Position numbers and translations under genes: made by a program
Shown here: positions 17,273 through 25,826 of the stretch, in pieces
Position numbering within the stretch: position 1 is the stretch's first letter
How the letters are laid out: each line of letters starts with the position of its first letter
Origin: Micromonospora sediminicola
GTDB taxonomy: Bacteria > Actinomycetota > Actinomycetes > Mycobacteriales > Micromonosporaceae
Length of the DNA stretch: 64,000 bases
Assembly: GCF_900089585.1 (NCBI RefSeq)
Contig: NZ_FLRH01000003.1
Location: forward strand, 1,287,001 to 1,351,000
Reading direction: 5' to 3'
Notes under the pieces: generated by a model
Databases searched by the model: none
Seen by the model: only the letters and a program-made list of their open reading frames with translations
What the model was told of the DNA's origin: nothing

Positions 17273-17278
17273 TAGGCT
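17273..17278 (+). promoter_or_regulatory. -10 box TAGGCT with CTGACC -35, start of the tsaB operon
   Basis: TAGGCT lies eight bases before the tsaB GTG. CTGACC sits 16 bases upstream as a plausible -35. The transcript would be leaderless or have a leader of one or two bases. Confidence 0.55.
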
Positions 17279-17286
17279 GGCTAACC

Positions 17287-17964
17287 GTGCTCGTACTCGT
17301 GGTGGACTCCTCGACGCCCGCGGTGACCGCGGCGCTGGTCGAGGTCTCGACGGACGGCGTCGCGGTCCGCGCGTCCCGGTGCACGGTCGACGCCCGGGCC
17401 CACGGCGAGTTGCTCGCGCCGCAGGTCGACGCCGTGCTGGCCGACGTGGACGCGCGCCCCGCCGACCTGGCCGCGATCGTCGCCGGGCTCGGCCCGGGGC
17501 CGTTCACCGGGCTGCGGGTCGGCCTGGTCACCGCCGCCACCATGGCCCAGGTGCTCGGCATCCCCACGTACGGTGTCTGTTCTCTCGACGGGATCGGCCA
17601 CCCGGCGGCCGCCGGCGAGCCGGTGCTGGCCGCGAGCGACGCGCGCCGCCGGGAGGTCTACTGGGCCGTCTACGACGGCGCCGGCGAACGCGTCGCCGGG
17701 CCGGACGTGGCGGCGCCGGCGGTGGTCGCGGAGCGGGCCCGGGACCTGGCGGTCGGCGTCGCGGTCGGCGACGGCGCGCACCGGTACGCGGACGTGCTCG
17801 GGCTGCCGGTGCGGGAGGAGCCCCGGTACCCGGACCCGCTGGCGCTGGCCCGCCTCGCCGCCGAGCGGATCCGCGCGGGCGCCCCCGGTGAGCCGCTGAC
17901 CCCGCTCTACCTGCGCCGACCGGACGCCGTCGCGGCCACCGGCCACAAGCCGGTCCTGCCGTGA
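17287..17964 (+). CDS. tsaB: tRNA threonylcarbamoyladenosine biosynthesis protein TsaB
   Basis: A 225-residue ASKHA-fold protein, the catalytically inactive partner that dimerises with TsaD in t6A synthesis. [15 protein letters not shown] opens the first lobe and [21 protein letters not shown] is the family signature. The GTG start follows a TAGGCT box. The stop overlaps the rimI start (GTGA), so the two are translationally coupled. Confidence 0.94.
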   Translation: MLVLVVDSSTPAVTAALVEVSTDGVAVRASRCTVDARAHGELLAPQVDAVLADVDARPADLAAIVAGLGPGPFTGLRVGLVTAATMAQVLGIPTYGVCSLDGIGHPAAAGEPVLAASDARRREVYWAVYDGAGERVAGPDVAAPAVVAERARDLAVGVAVGDGAHRYADVLGLPVREEPRYPDPLALARLAAERIRAGAPGEPLTPLYLRRPDAVAATGHKPVLP

Positions 17965-18404
17965 GGATCGGCCGGTTCCGCTGGTGGCACGTCGAGGAGG
18001 TGCTGCCCCTCGAGGCGGACCTGTTCGGCGCCGAGCGGTGGTCCCCGGCGATGTTCTGGAACGAACTCGCGAACGGGCACTTCTACCTGGTGGCCACCGA
18101 CGACGACGGCGCCGTGCTCGGCTACGCCGGGCTGGCCGTCTACCCGCCCGACGAGGCGTGGGTGCAGAACGTCGCGGTTCGCCGGGACGTCCAGCGTCGG
18201 GGTGTCGGCCGGCAGCTGCTGGAGGCGTTGCTCGCCGAGACGGCCCGGCGGGGCGTCCGCAACACGCTGTTGGAGGTCGCCGCCGACAACGCCCCGGCCC
18301 AGCGCCTCTACGCCACCCACGGCTTCGAGCCGATCGGCGTGCGGCGCGGCTACTACCAATCGAGCAACACCGACGCGCTGGTCATGCAGCGCACCGAGGA
18401 CTGA
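17961..18404 (+). CDS. rimI: Ribosomal protein S18-alanine N-acetyltransferase
   Basis: A 147-residue GNAT enzyme. The acetyl-CoA loop [17 protein letters not shown] (about residues 72-88) and the following [23 protein letters not shown] are the RimI pattern. It acetylates protein N-termini, in E. coli that of ribosomal protein S18; in Actinobacteria the target range may be wider. It lies between tsaB and tsaD, overlapping the first by four bases and five bases from the second. Confidence 0.92.
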   Translation: MRIGRFRWWHVEEVLPLEADLFGAERWSPAMFWNELANGHFYLVATDDDGAVLGYAGLAVYPPDEAWVQNVAVRRDVQRRGVGRQLLEALLAETARRGVRNTLLEVAADNAPAQRLYATHGFEPIGVRRGYYQSSNTDALVMQRTED

Positions 18405-18409
18405 CGAGC

Positions 18410-19456
18410 ATGGCTGACGAACCCCTGATCCTCGGCATCGAGACCTCCTGCGACGAGACCGGCGTGGGCATCGTGCGCGGGCACACGCTGCTCGCCGACG
18501 CGCTGGCCTCCAGCGTCGAGGAGCACGCCCGGTTCGGCGGGGTGGTGCCCGAGGTGGCCAGCCGGGCCCACCTGGAGGCGATCGTGCCGACCATGGACCG
18601 GGCGCTGCGCGAGGCCGGGGTCACCATCGCGGACATCGACGCGATCGCGGTGACCTCCGGACCGGGCCTGGCCGGCGCGCTGCTCGTCGGCGTCGCCGCC
18701 GCCAAGGGGTACGCGGTGGCCGCGGAGAAGCCGGTGTACGGGGTGAACCACCTCGCCGCACACGTGGCCGTGGACACGCTGGAGCACGGACCGCTGCCCG
18801 AGCCGGCGATCGCGCTGCTGGTCTCCGGCGGGCACTCCTCGCTGCTGCGCGTCGACGACCTGGCCCGGGACGTGGTCCCACTCGGCGCGACCATCGACGA
18901 CGCGGCCGGGGAGGCGTTCGACAAGGTGGCCCGGCTGCTCGGGCTGCCGTTCCCCGGCGGACCGTACATCGACCGCGAGGCGCGGGCCGGAGACCCGGCG
19001 GCGATCGCTTTCCCGCGCGGGCTGACCGCCGCGAAGGACCTGGTCGGTCACCGCTTCGACTTCTCCTTCTCCGGGCTGAAGACAGCGGTGGCCCGGTGGG
19101 TGGAGGCGCGGCAGCGGGCCGGCGAGCCGGTGCCGGTGGCCGACGTGGCGGCGTCCTTCCAGGAGGCGGTCTGCGACGTGCTGGTCGGCAAGGCGCTGGA
19201 CGCGTGCCGCAGCAGCGGCATCGACACGCTGGTGATCGGCGGTGGGGTCGCCGCCAACTCCCGGCTGCGGGCGATGGCCGAGCACCGGGCCGACAAGCAC
19301 GGCGTCCGGGTGCGTACGCCCCGGCCGAAACTCTGCACGGACAACGGCGCGATGGTGGCCGCGCTCGGGTCGCACCTGGTCGCCGCGGGCGTCGCGCCGA
19401 GCCGGCTCGACCTGCCGGCCGACTCCGCGATGCCGCTGACCGTGGTCAGCGTCTGA
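18410..19456 (+). CDS. tsaD: tRNA N6-adenosine threonylcarbamoyltransferase TsaD
   Basis: A 348-residue catalytic subunit of t6A synthesis that transfers the threonylcarbamoyl group to A37. The metal site is in GVNHLAAHV (about residue 110). IETSCDETG opens the protein; [20 protein letters not shown] and LCTDNGAM complete the nucleotide-binding motifs. Its ATG is five bases after the rimI stop, so it belongs to the tsaB-rimI-tsaD transcript. Confidence 0.96.
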   Translation: MADEPLILGIETSCDETGVGIVRGHTLLADALASSVEEHARFGGVVPEVASRAHLEAIVPTMDRALREAGVTIADIDAIAVTSGPGLAGALLVGVAAAKGYAVAAEKPVYGVNHLAAHVAVDTLEHGPLPEPAIALLVSGGHSSLLRVDDLARDVVPLGATIDDAAGEAFDKVARLLGLPFPGGPYIDREARAGDPAAIAFPRGLTAAKDLVGHRFDFSFSGLKTAVARWVEARQRAGEPVPVADVAASFQEAVCDVLVGKALDACRSSGIDTLVIGGGVAANSRLRAMAEHRADKHGVRVRTPRPKLCTDNGAMVAALGSHLVAAGVAPSRLDLPADSAMPLTVVSV

Positions 19457-19473
19457 ACGGGGAGAGGACCGAC

Positions 19474-19728
19474 ATGATCGTCCGGATGTGGGAGGCGAAG
19501 GCCGAGTCGTACGGCTTCGCCGAGCTGATCACCTGGGTGTGCGAAACCGCGCTGCCCGAGTTCGAGCACGACCCGATGCACGTCTCCAGCGAGGTGTTCT
19601 CCTCCACCGACCACCGGCTGGTGGTCGTCTCCAAGTGGCGGAGCAACCCGCGTGAGCTGCCCGAGCCGCCCATGCGCCTGGTCGCCCGGCCGCCGCACAG
19701 CTGGGACTTCACCCAGGTCGACCGCTGA
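19474..19728 (+). CDS. Small conserved hypothetical protein
   Basis: 84 residues, ATG preceded by GGGGAGAGG. It starts 17 bases after tsaD and is probably the last gene of that operon. The sequence has no membrane segment. Its pattern (EFEHDPMHVSSEVFSSTDHRLVVVSKW) hints at a small ferredoxin-like alpha/beta fold such as ABM-type proteins, but this is only an impression. Function unknown. Confidence 0.75.
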   Translation: MIVRMWEAKAESYGFAELITWVCETALPEFEHDPMHVSSEVFSSTDHRLVVVSKWRSNPRELPEPPMRLVARPPHSWDFTQVDR

Positions 19729-19740
19729 CGGTACGAGAAG

Positions 19741-19765
19741 GGGCCCCGGTCGACGACCGGGGCCC
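19741..19765. terminator. Strong bidirectional hairpin after the tsaD operon
   Basis: GGGCCCCGGTCG and CGACCGGGGCCC form a 12-bp perfect inverted repeat around a single base (11 bp with a three-base loop in practice). It lies between convergent genes. Confidence 0.8.
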
Positions 19766-19773
19766 GACACCCC

Positions 19774-20511
19774 TCAGGCGCGGCGCATCAGCCGCCAGGT
19801 CGTGTACCCGCCGGTGCCCAGCGCGATCAGGAAGACCGCCCACACGATCCCGGTGCCCACCTGGAGCCCGCCGCCGCTGCCCACGTTCGCCTGGGCGGCC
19901 GCGACCAGCGAGTCGCTCTGCGCCGGCGGGAGGGCGGGCGGCGGCAGCTGCTGCCAGCGGACCAGTCCGGTGCTCTCCAGCATGGTCATGTGGTCGTTGA
20001 CGAACTTGTTGGCGTCCTCGGCGAGCTTGCGCACGATCGGATCCTTGGTGCTGGCCCGGACCGCGCCGATCACCGGGAAGATGTTGCCGTGGGCGACCCG
20101 GAGCCGGGTGACGAAGATCTGGTCGAACTGCGCGCCGTTGGCGTTCTGCATCTCGGTCAGCCAGCCCTTCTGCTGGGCCGTCGGGTCCGTCGGCAGGACC
20201 GCCCCCAACTTGTTGGCCGCCTCGACCACGAGCTGGTCCAGTACGCCGTGCTGGCGGGCGATCTCCGCGCCGACCTCCCGGACCCGGGGGGACTTGCCCT
20301 TCTCCGCGGCCATCGTCCCGGCCGGCATCTCCCAGAGCCCGGCCAGCCGTACGCCGTTGAGCAGCGTCATGTCGGCGGCGTTCATCTGCACGCCGGGGTT
20401 GGGCGCGGCCAGCGCCGCGCCGGGAAGGACGCCGATCCCCGCGCCGATCGCGACGAGCAGCAGGGTCACCCGGTGCGCCAGCCGGCGACGTGCGGATTCC
20501 AGCGATGCCAT
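19774..20511 (-). CDS. Exported DUF4142 protein with C-terminal membrane anchor
   Basis: A 245-residue protein. The N-terminus has a signal peptide (positively charged start, then VTLLLVAIGAGIGVLPGAALA, probable cleavage after ALA-AP). The body (about 45-185) is a DUF4142 four-helix ferritin-like domain (LAGLWEMPAGTMAAEKG, ARQHGVLDQLVVEAANKLG). A C-terminal helix (about 220-240) with RLMRRA suggests a cell-surface protein with a tail anchor. The family has no settled function; no metal ligands are obvious. Confidence 0.82.
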   Translation of the reverse strand: MASLESARRRLAHRVTLLLVAIGAGIGVLPGAALAAPNPGVQMNAADMTLLNGVRLAGLWEMPAGTMAAEKGKSPRVREVGAEIARQHGVLDQLVVEAANKLGAVLPTDPTAQQKGWLTEMQNANGAQFDQIFVTRLRVAHGNIFPVIGAVRASTKDPIVRKLAEDANKFVNDHMTMLESTGLVRWQQLPPPALPPAQSDSLVAAAQANVGSGGGLQVGTGIVWAVFLIALGTGGYTTWRLMRRA

Positions 20512-20605
20512 GGTTGGGTTGCCTCCTCGGTCCGGACCGCTTCGTGGGGTCGCGGACGGCCGAGCCCACCGGCCGTCCGCACACTGGTACGGATCGCCGG
20601 GCCGA

Positions 20606-21793
20606 TCAGTTCAGCGGGTCGGCCAGGAGGCGTTCGAAGGCCAGTTCGGCCGCGCCGATCAGCGCCGCGTCGTCACCGAGTTTCGGGGTACGCAGGCGCA
20701 CGTGCTCCAGGCACGCGGGCAGCCCGTTGGAGTTGAGCCGGCTGCGGACCTGGGCCGCGGCGGCCAGGTAGAGGTCGCGCATGGTGCCGCCGAAGATGAC
20801 CATCTCCGGGTTGAAGATGTTGACCAGGTTGGCCACGCCGAAACCGAGCCAGTCGCCGGCCTGCCGCACCGCGCTCTGCGCCCGGGCGTCGCCCCGGTCG
20901 GCCGCGTCGAACACGGCCAGCAGGGCCTCCCGCCCGCGCGCCTCGGACCGGCCGGCCGCCCGCAGCAGCCCGTGCTCGCCGACCTCGGTCTCCCAGCAGC
21001 CGCGCCGGCCGCAGTCGCAGCGCACACCGTCGCGGACCACCACCATGTGGCCGACCTCGCCGCCGTAGCCGCCGTGCCCGGTCAACCGTCGGCCGCCGGC
21101 GATGATGCCGGCCCCCACGCCGACGTCGCCGTACAGGTAGATGACGTTGTCGCAGCCGGTCGCCGCGCCCCGGGCGTGCTCGGCGTACGCGGCCACGTCG
21201 GCCACGTTCCCCACCGTTATCGGCACGTCGATGCCCAGCTCGTCGGCGAGCGCCGCACCGATCGGCTCGTCCACCCAGCCGGTGGTCGGGCTGAGCCGGA
21301 CCAGCCCGTCGTCGCGGCGCACCATGCCGCACACGGCCACCCCGGCGCCCACGCAGAACGAGTCCGGCGGCACCGAGTGGTGCATCTCCTTGACCGCGCC
21401 GGCCAGCAGCGGGGCGGCCTCCCCGGCGACCAGGTTGCGCGGCCGGTCCAGCTCCCGGCGGTCGAGCACCTCACCGCCGAGCCCGACCCGTGCGGCCCGC
21501 AGCCGGTCCACCTCGACGCTGTACGCGTACGCGTAGACCCGTCCCGACTCGGGCCGGACGACCAGTGACGGTCGCCCGGCCCGGCCGGTCTCCTTCGGCG
21601 TCCCCTCGCTGACCAGACCGGCGCCGGCCAGGTCCGCGGTCAGCGCGCCGATGGTGCTGCGGTTGAGCCCGAGCGCGGTGGTCAGCTCCGCGCGGGTGGT
21701 GGCCCCGTGCACGTGCACGTAGCGGAGCAATGCGCCCAGGTTCTGCCGGCGGATCTCGTCCTGGCTCGGTCCCGCGCGCATTGCCACTGCCAT
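20606..21793 (-). CDS. ROK family transcriptional regulator (XylR/NagC type)
   Basis: A 395-residue protein. Residues 12-65 form a winged helix-turn-helix (NLGALLRYVHVHGATTRAELTTALGLNRSTI). The rest is a ROK sugar-kinase-like domain with the zinc cluster CDCGRRGCWE (about residue 262) and GGEVGHM. Such proteins repress sugar uptake genes and release DNA on binding the sugar. It starts 19 bases after the sugar permease stop and is the last gene of the ABC cluster, so it probably controls that transporter. Key zinc ligands are intact. Confidence 0.9.
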   Translation of the reverse strand: MAVAMRAGPSQDEIRRQNLGALLRYVHVHGATTRAELTTALGLNRSTIGALTADLAGAGLVSEGTPKETGRAGRPSLVVRPESGRVYAYAYSVEVDRLRAARVGLGGEVLDRRELDRPRNLVAGEAAPLLAGAVKEMHHSVPPDSFCVGAGVAVCGMVRRDDGLVRLSPTTGWVDEPIGAALADELGIDVPITVGNVADVAAYAEHARGAATGCDNVIYLYGDVGVGAGIIAGGRRLTGHGGYGGEVGHMVVVRDGVRCDCGRRGCWETEVGEHGLLRAAGRSEARGREALLAVFDAADRGDARAQSAVRQAGDWLGFGVANLVNIFNPEMVIFGGTMRDLYLAAAAQVRSRLNSNGLPACLEHVRLRTPKLGDDAALIGAAELAFERLLADPLN

Positions 21794-21812
21794 GGTGTGT
21801 CCGTACCCGGGG

Positions 21813-23072
21813 TCAGCGCACGCCGGTGGCGGCGGCGCGCCGTCGCGACAGCGCGTCGATGGTCGCCGCGGCGAGCAGCACCACGCCGGTGACCACGAAC
21901 TTCACGCCCGAGCTGTACCCCATCAGTCCCATACCGTTGTCGATCACCGCGACCACCGCGCCACCGAGCACGGCGTCGAGGACCCGGCCCTTGCCGCCGA
22001 AGAGGCTGGTGCCGCCGATCACCGCCGCGCCGACGGCGTAGAGCAGTACGTTACTGCCACCGGTGTTGGGGTCGACCGAGTTGGCCCGGCTGGCCGCCAC
22101 GATGCCGCCGATGGCGGCCATCCCGGAGCAGATGACGAACACGGAGATGCGGATCCGGTCCACGCTGATGCCGGCCCGGCGGGCCGCCTCGGCATTGCCG
22201 CCGACGGCGTAGATGTGCCGGCCGTAGCTGGTGCGCTGGAGCACGAACGTCCAGACGACCAGCAGCAGCGCGATGATCGGCACCACGATCGGCACGCCCT
22301 TGAGCGAGACGACCAGCACGTTGCGGCTGCGCTCCAGGTTGAGCACGTAGACCGCGAGGCCGAGGATCACGGCGAGTCCGCCGATCCGGGCCGCGACCAC
22401 CGCGATCGGGTCGGTGAGCAGGCCGCGGGCGGACCGGTTGCGGTGCCGCAGCAGCTGCACGGCCGCGTAGCCGGCGACGGCCACCGCGGCCAGCGCCCAG
22501 CCCAGCGCCGGGGAGAGGTTGCGGTTGGCGATCGCGACCAGGGTGTCGTCGCGGACCGCGATGTTGGCACCCTCGTCCATGAGCGTCAGCACGACGCCCT
22601 GGAAGGCGAGGAAGCCGGCGAGGGTGACCACGAAGGACGGGATGCCGACCTTCGCGACCAGCAGGCCGAGCACGGTGCCGATGACCACGCCGGTGACGAC
22701 GGCGGCGAGCACCGCCACGTACCAGGGGTAGCCGAGCACGGTGACCACGTTGGCCAGGATCGCGGCGCAGACGCCGCTGGCGAAGCCGGCGGAGAGGTCG
22801 ATCTCGCCGAGCAGCAGCACGAACACCAGACCCATGGCGATCAACGTGACCGCGGCGCCCTGGGTGAACAGGTTCGCGAGGTTGCCGGCGGTGAAGAACG
22901 ACGGGCGGGCGATCGAGAAGCCCACGGCGAGCACGAGGAGCATGATCACCGCGGGCAGGGCACCGATGTCGCCGCCACGTACCCGGCGCCAGTAGTTGTT
23001 CACGTGGCTGCCCACGGTCGGCGCCGGGGCGACGCCGGCGGGGCCTTCCTTCTTCACGACGGTGGCGGTCAT
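21813..23072 (-). CDS. Sugar ABC transporter permease, XylH/RbsC type
   Basis: A 419-residue membrane protein of the BPD_transp_2 family. It has about ten or more hydrophobic segments, with GEIDLSAG (about residue 90) and SLFGGKGRVLDAVLGGAVVAVI near the end, both diagnostic of ribose/xylose-type permeases. The extra segment around residues 150-235 is typical of the longer XylH branch. The ATG overlaps the ATPase stop (ATGA). With the neighbouring ATPase and binding protein it forms a complete importer. Confidence 0.92.
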   Translation of the reverse strand: MTATVVKKEGPAGVAPAPTVGSHVNNYWRRVRGGDIGALPAVIMLLVLAVGFSIARPSFFTAGNLANLFTQGAAVTLIAMGLVFVLLLGEIDLSAGFASGVCAAILANVVTVLGYPWYVAVLAAVVTGVVIGTVLGLLVAKVGIPSFVVTLAGFLAFQGVVLTLMDEGANIAVRDDTLVAIANRNLSPALGWALAAVAVAGYAAVQLLRHRNRSARGLLTDPIAVVAARIGGLAVILGLAVYVLNLERSRNVLVVSLKGVPIVVPIIALLLVVWTFVLQRTSYGRHIYAVGGNAEAARRAGISVDRIRISVFVICSGMAAIGGIVAASRANSVDPNTGGSNVLLYAVGAAVIGGTSLFGGKGRVLDAVLGGAVVAVIDNGMGLMGYSSGVKFVVTGVVLLAAATIDALSRRRAAATGVR

Positions 23073-23887
23073 CGGACGGCTCCTGGGGTGGTGTCGGCGG
23101 GCGCGGCGCCGGTGCCGTTGCTGCCCGGTTCGCCGGCGAGGCCGAGGCCGCCGGAACGGCCGGCGGTGATCAGCTCGACCACCTGCGAGTGGGTGATGTC
23201 GGTGGTCTTCACCTGGGCGACCATCTGGCCGAGGTAGAGCGCGGCGATCCGGTCGGAGACGGCGAAGACGTCGTTCATGTTGTGCGAGATGAGCACGACG
23301 GCCAGGCCGTTGTCGGCCAGCCGGCGGACCAGCTCCAGCACCTGGGCGGTCTGCGCGACGCCGAGCGCGGCGGTCGGCTCGTCCAGGATGACCAGCTTGC
23401 TGTTCCAGAGCACCGCCTTGGCGATGGCGACGGTCTGCCGCTGGCCGCCGGAGAGGCTGGACACGTGCTGGCGCAGCGACTTCACGGTGCGGACGCTGAG
23501 GCCGGCCAGGGTTTCGGCGGCCATCTGCTCCATGGTCGGCTCGTCGAGCACGATGCCGCTGCGCTTCTCCCGGCCGAGGAACATGTTCTGCACGATGTCG
23601 AGGTTGTCGCAGAGGGCCAGGTCCTGGTAGACGACCTCGATCCCGAGCGCGGCGGCGTCCCGGGGGCTGCTGATGCTCACCGGCCGGCCGTCGAAGAGGA
23701 ACTCGCCGGCGTCGGTGGGGTAGATGCCGCTGATGCACTTGACCAGGGTCGACTTGCCGGCGCCGTTGTCGCCGACCAGCGCGGTCACCTCGCCGGGGTG
23801 GGCGGTGAAGGCGACGTCACGCAGCACCTGGACGGGACCGAAGCTCTTGTCGATCCCGCGTAGCTCCAGCAGGGGGGTTGCGGACAC
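23069..23887 (-). CDS. Sugar ABC transporter ATP-binding protein
   Basis: A 272-residue ABC ATPase. Walker A is GDNGAGKST, the ABC signature LSGGQRQ and Walker B LVILDEPTAALG; the H-loop is ISHN. Most xylose/ribose ATPases are fused doubles of about 500 residues. This one is a single domain and must act as a homodimer, as in FrcA-like systems. The GTG start follows AAAGGAGACACCC. The last 25 residues (GEPGSNGTGAAPAD) are a flexible tail. Confidence 0.92.
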   Translation of the reverse strand: MSATPLLELRGIDKSFGPVQVLRDVAFTAHPGEVTALVGDNGAGKSTLVKCISGIYPTDAGEFLFDGRPVSISSPRDAAALGIEVVYQDLALCDNLDIVQNMFLGREKRSGIVLDEPTMEQMAAETLAGLSVRTVKSLRQHVSSLSGGQRQTVAIAKAVLWNSKLVILDEPTAALGVAQTAQVLELVRRLADNGLAVVLISHNMNDVFAVSDRIAALYLGQMVAQVKTTDITHSQVVELITAGRSGGLGLAGEPGSNGTGAAPADTTPGAVR

Positions 23888-23991
23888 GGGTGTCTCCTTT
23901 GGGCGGAGGGGAGGTCTCGGATCCCGTCCGGCGTGGGCGCCGCCCGACCCGGGTTTCCCCGTGCCGGGCGGCGCCGCCTGAGCGGGTTGGG

Positions 23992-25095
23992 TCAGCTCAC
24001 GCCGGCGTCGGTGCAGAGCTTGGCGAACGCACCGGTGCAGAGCTCTTCCTTGGTGACGTAGTTGTCGGCCACCACGTCCTTGACGTTGTCCTTGTAGATG
24101 GCCTTCGGCTCCAGCAGCACGGCCGGCACGTCCCGGTTGCCCTCCGGGTCCTTGACGGTCTGGCCGGTCTCCTTCTTCTCGCCCTTGGCGAGCGCGATGG
24201 CCAGCTCGGCGGCGGCGTCCGCCTCCTTCTTGACCGCCTTGTAGACGGTCATGCACTGGTCACCGGCGAGGATGTTCTGCAGGCCCTCCTTGGTGGCGTC
24301 CTGACCGGTCACCGGGACCTTGCCGTTGAGCTTGTTCTTCTTGAGCACCGAGATGGCCGCGTTGCCCAGACCGTCGTTGGCGGCGAGCACGCCGTCGATC
24401 TTGCCGCCGGCCTTGGTCAGCTGCTGCTCGAAGATCGTGGCGGCCTGCGCGTTGTCCCAGGCCGGCACCGAGTCGTCGGCGACCTTGGTGTACTCCTTCG
24501 AGTCGAACTTCGGCTTGAGGACCGAGTCGTACCCGTTCTTGAACAGGGTGGCGTTGTTGTCGGTCGGCGAGCCGTTGAGGTACGCGATCGACGGGTTCTT
24601 GACGGCCTTGTCGGTCAGGCACTTGCTCAGGCCCTCGCCCTGGAGCTTGCCGACGGCCTCGTTGTCGAAGCTGACGTAGTACTGGGCGGAGCCGCCCAGG
24701 GTCAGCCGGTCGTAGTCGATGGTGGCGACGCCCTGCGACTTGGCCTTGTCGAGCACGGCCTTGCCGGTGCCGGAGTCCAGGTTGACGATCATCAGGACGT
24801 TGACGCCGTTGGTGATCATCTGGTCGGCGATGGTCTGGAACGCGGTCTTGTCGTTCTGCGCGTTCTGGATGTCCGACTCCACGCCGGCGGCGTCGAACGC
24901 CTCCTTGAGGAACTTGCGGTCCGCGCCCTCCCAGCGGGCGGAGGACTTGCTGTCCGGCAGGATCACGCCGATCTTCGGCTTCTTGTCGGTGGAGCCGCCG
25001 GCCTGGTCGGAAGAACCGCCGTTGTCACCACAGGCGGCCATGCTGCCGGTCGCGAGGAGACCGACGGCCGCGAAGGTGAGGAGTCCCTTGCGCAT
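23992..25095 (-). CDS. Sugar ABC transporter substrate-binding lipoprotein, XylF/ChvE type
   Basis: A 367-residue protein. The N-terminal signal ends in a lipobox around ATGSMAAC, so it is a lipoprotein. The mature part is a periplasmic-binding-protein type 1 fold: KIGVILPDSKSSARWEGADR and ATIDYDRLTLGGSAQYYVSFDN closely resemble, from memory, D-xylose/multi-sugar binders. I took the ATG at 25095, since the longer frame begins before the signal sequence. It is the first gene of the transporter, separated from the ATPase by 104 bp. The sugar is inferred, not shown. Confidence 0.9.
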   Translation of the reverse strand: MRKGLLTFAAVGLLATGSMAACGDNGGSSDQAGGSTDKKPKIGVILPDSKSSARWEGADRKFLKEAFDAAGVESDIQNAQNDKTAFQTIADQMITNGVNVLMIVNLDSGTGKAVLDKAKSQGVATIDYDRLTLGGSAQYYVSFDNEAVGKLQGEGLSKCLTDKAVKNPSIAYLNGSPTDNNATLFKNGYDSVLKPKFDSKEYTKVADDSVPAWDNAQAATIFEQQLTKAGGKIDGVLAANDGLGNAAISVLKKNKLNGKVPVTGQDATKEGLQNILAGDQCMTVYKAVKKEADAAAELAIALAKGEKKETGQTVKDPEGNRDVPAVLLEPKAIYKDNVKDVVADNYVTKEELCTGAFAKLCTDAGVS

Positions 25096-25152
25096 GTGCA
25101 CGGGTCCTTTCGGGGGTGGGGGAGTAGAGGTCGATGTTTTGTTGTGTCCGGC

Positions 25153-25182
25153 AACGTATTCCGCGCTTCCCACGCTCCGCAA
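25153..25182 (-). promoter_or_regulatory. Promoter of the sugar ABC operon
   Basis: On the minus strand TTGCGG (25182-25177) and TACGTT (25158-25153) are 18 bases apart. This would start transcription near 25146, about 50 bases before the binding-protein ATG. Confidence 0.45.
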
Positions 25183-25201
25183 GAGTGCCGAGGTCAGAAG
25201 T

Positions 25202-25236
25202 TTGTTGGCGGCGGTAACAATTCAGCAACGCGGTTG
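25202..25236. promoter_or_regulatory. Two dyads upstream of the sugar ABC operon, candidate ROK operators
   Basis: TTGTT-N9-AACAA (25202-25220) and CAACGCGGTTG (25226-25236) are adjacent inverted repeats in an AT-richer patch just upstream of the proposed -35. They could be ROK repressor or activator sites; the binding protein is inferred from context. Confidence 0.4.
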
Positions 25237-25290
25237 TCACTCGGCCGACACCCACGGCGGAAACGCTCCCACCGTCCCGCTACGGGTGGT

Positions 25291-25770
25291 TCAACCGGCC
25301 GCGATCGGGGCGGTCCGCGCCCCGGTGAGCGCCACCAGGTCACCCGGCGCGAGCTGCACCTGCAGGCCCCGGCGGCCGGCCGAGACGTACACCGTCGGGT
25401 GTGTCGACGCGGAGGCGTCGACCACCGTCGGCAGCCGCCGGCGCTGCCCGAGCGGGCTGATCCCGCCCCGGACGTAGCCGGTCGCCCGCTCGGCCACCGC
25501 CCGGTCGGCCAGTGCGGCCCGCTTGCCGCCCACCGCCGCGGCGAGCGCCTTCAGGTCCAGCTCGCCGGTCACCGGCACCACGGCCACGGTCAGCTCGCCG
25601 TCCACCTCGGTGACCAGCGACTTGAACACCCGCTCCGGCGGCACCCCGAGCGCGGCGGCGACCAGCGCGCCGTAGTTCGGCGCGTCCGGCGAGACGTCGT
25701 ACGGGTGCGTGCTGTGCGAGATCTTCCGCTTGGTCAGCAGCGCGGTCGCCGGAGTGCCCTGTCCCGCCAT
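25291..25770 (-). CDS. ybaK: Cys-tRNA(Pro) deacylase, YbaK/EbsC family
   Basis: A 159-residue YbaK domain protein. Such proteins hydrolyse misacylated Cys-tRNA(Pro). The sequence shows THPYDVSPDAPNYGALVAAALGV, ERVFKSLVTEVDG with the catalytic Lys, and GYVRGGISPLGQRRRLPTVVD, the family signature. The ATG at 25770 gives the standard N-terminus MAGQGTPATALL. It has the same orientation as the methyltransferase gene 56 bp upstream. Confidence 0.92.
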   Translation of the reverse strand: MAGQGTPATALLTKRKISHSTHPYDVSPDAPNYGALVAAALGVPPERVFKSLVTEVDGELTVAVVPVTGELDLKALAAAVGGKRAALADRAVAERATGYVRGGISPLGQRRRLPTVVDASASTHPTVYVSAGRRGLQVQLAPGDLVALTGARTAPIAAG

Positions 25771-25826
25771 GGCGGTCAAGCTAACCCGGGCGCCGCCCTG
25801 CCGCGAGCCGAAACCGGAGGCAGCGG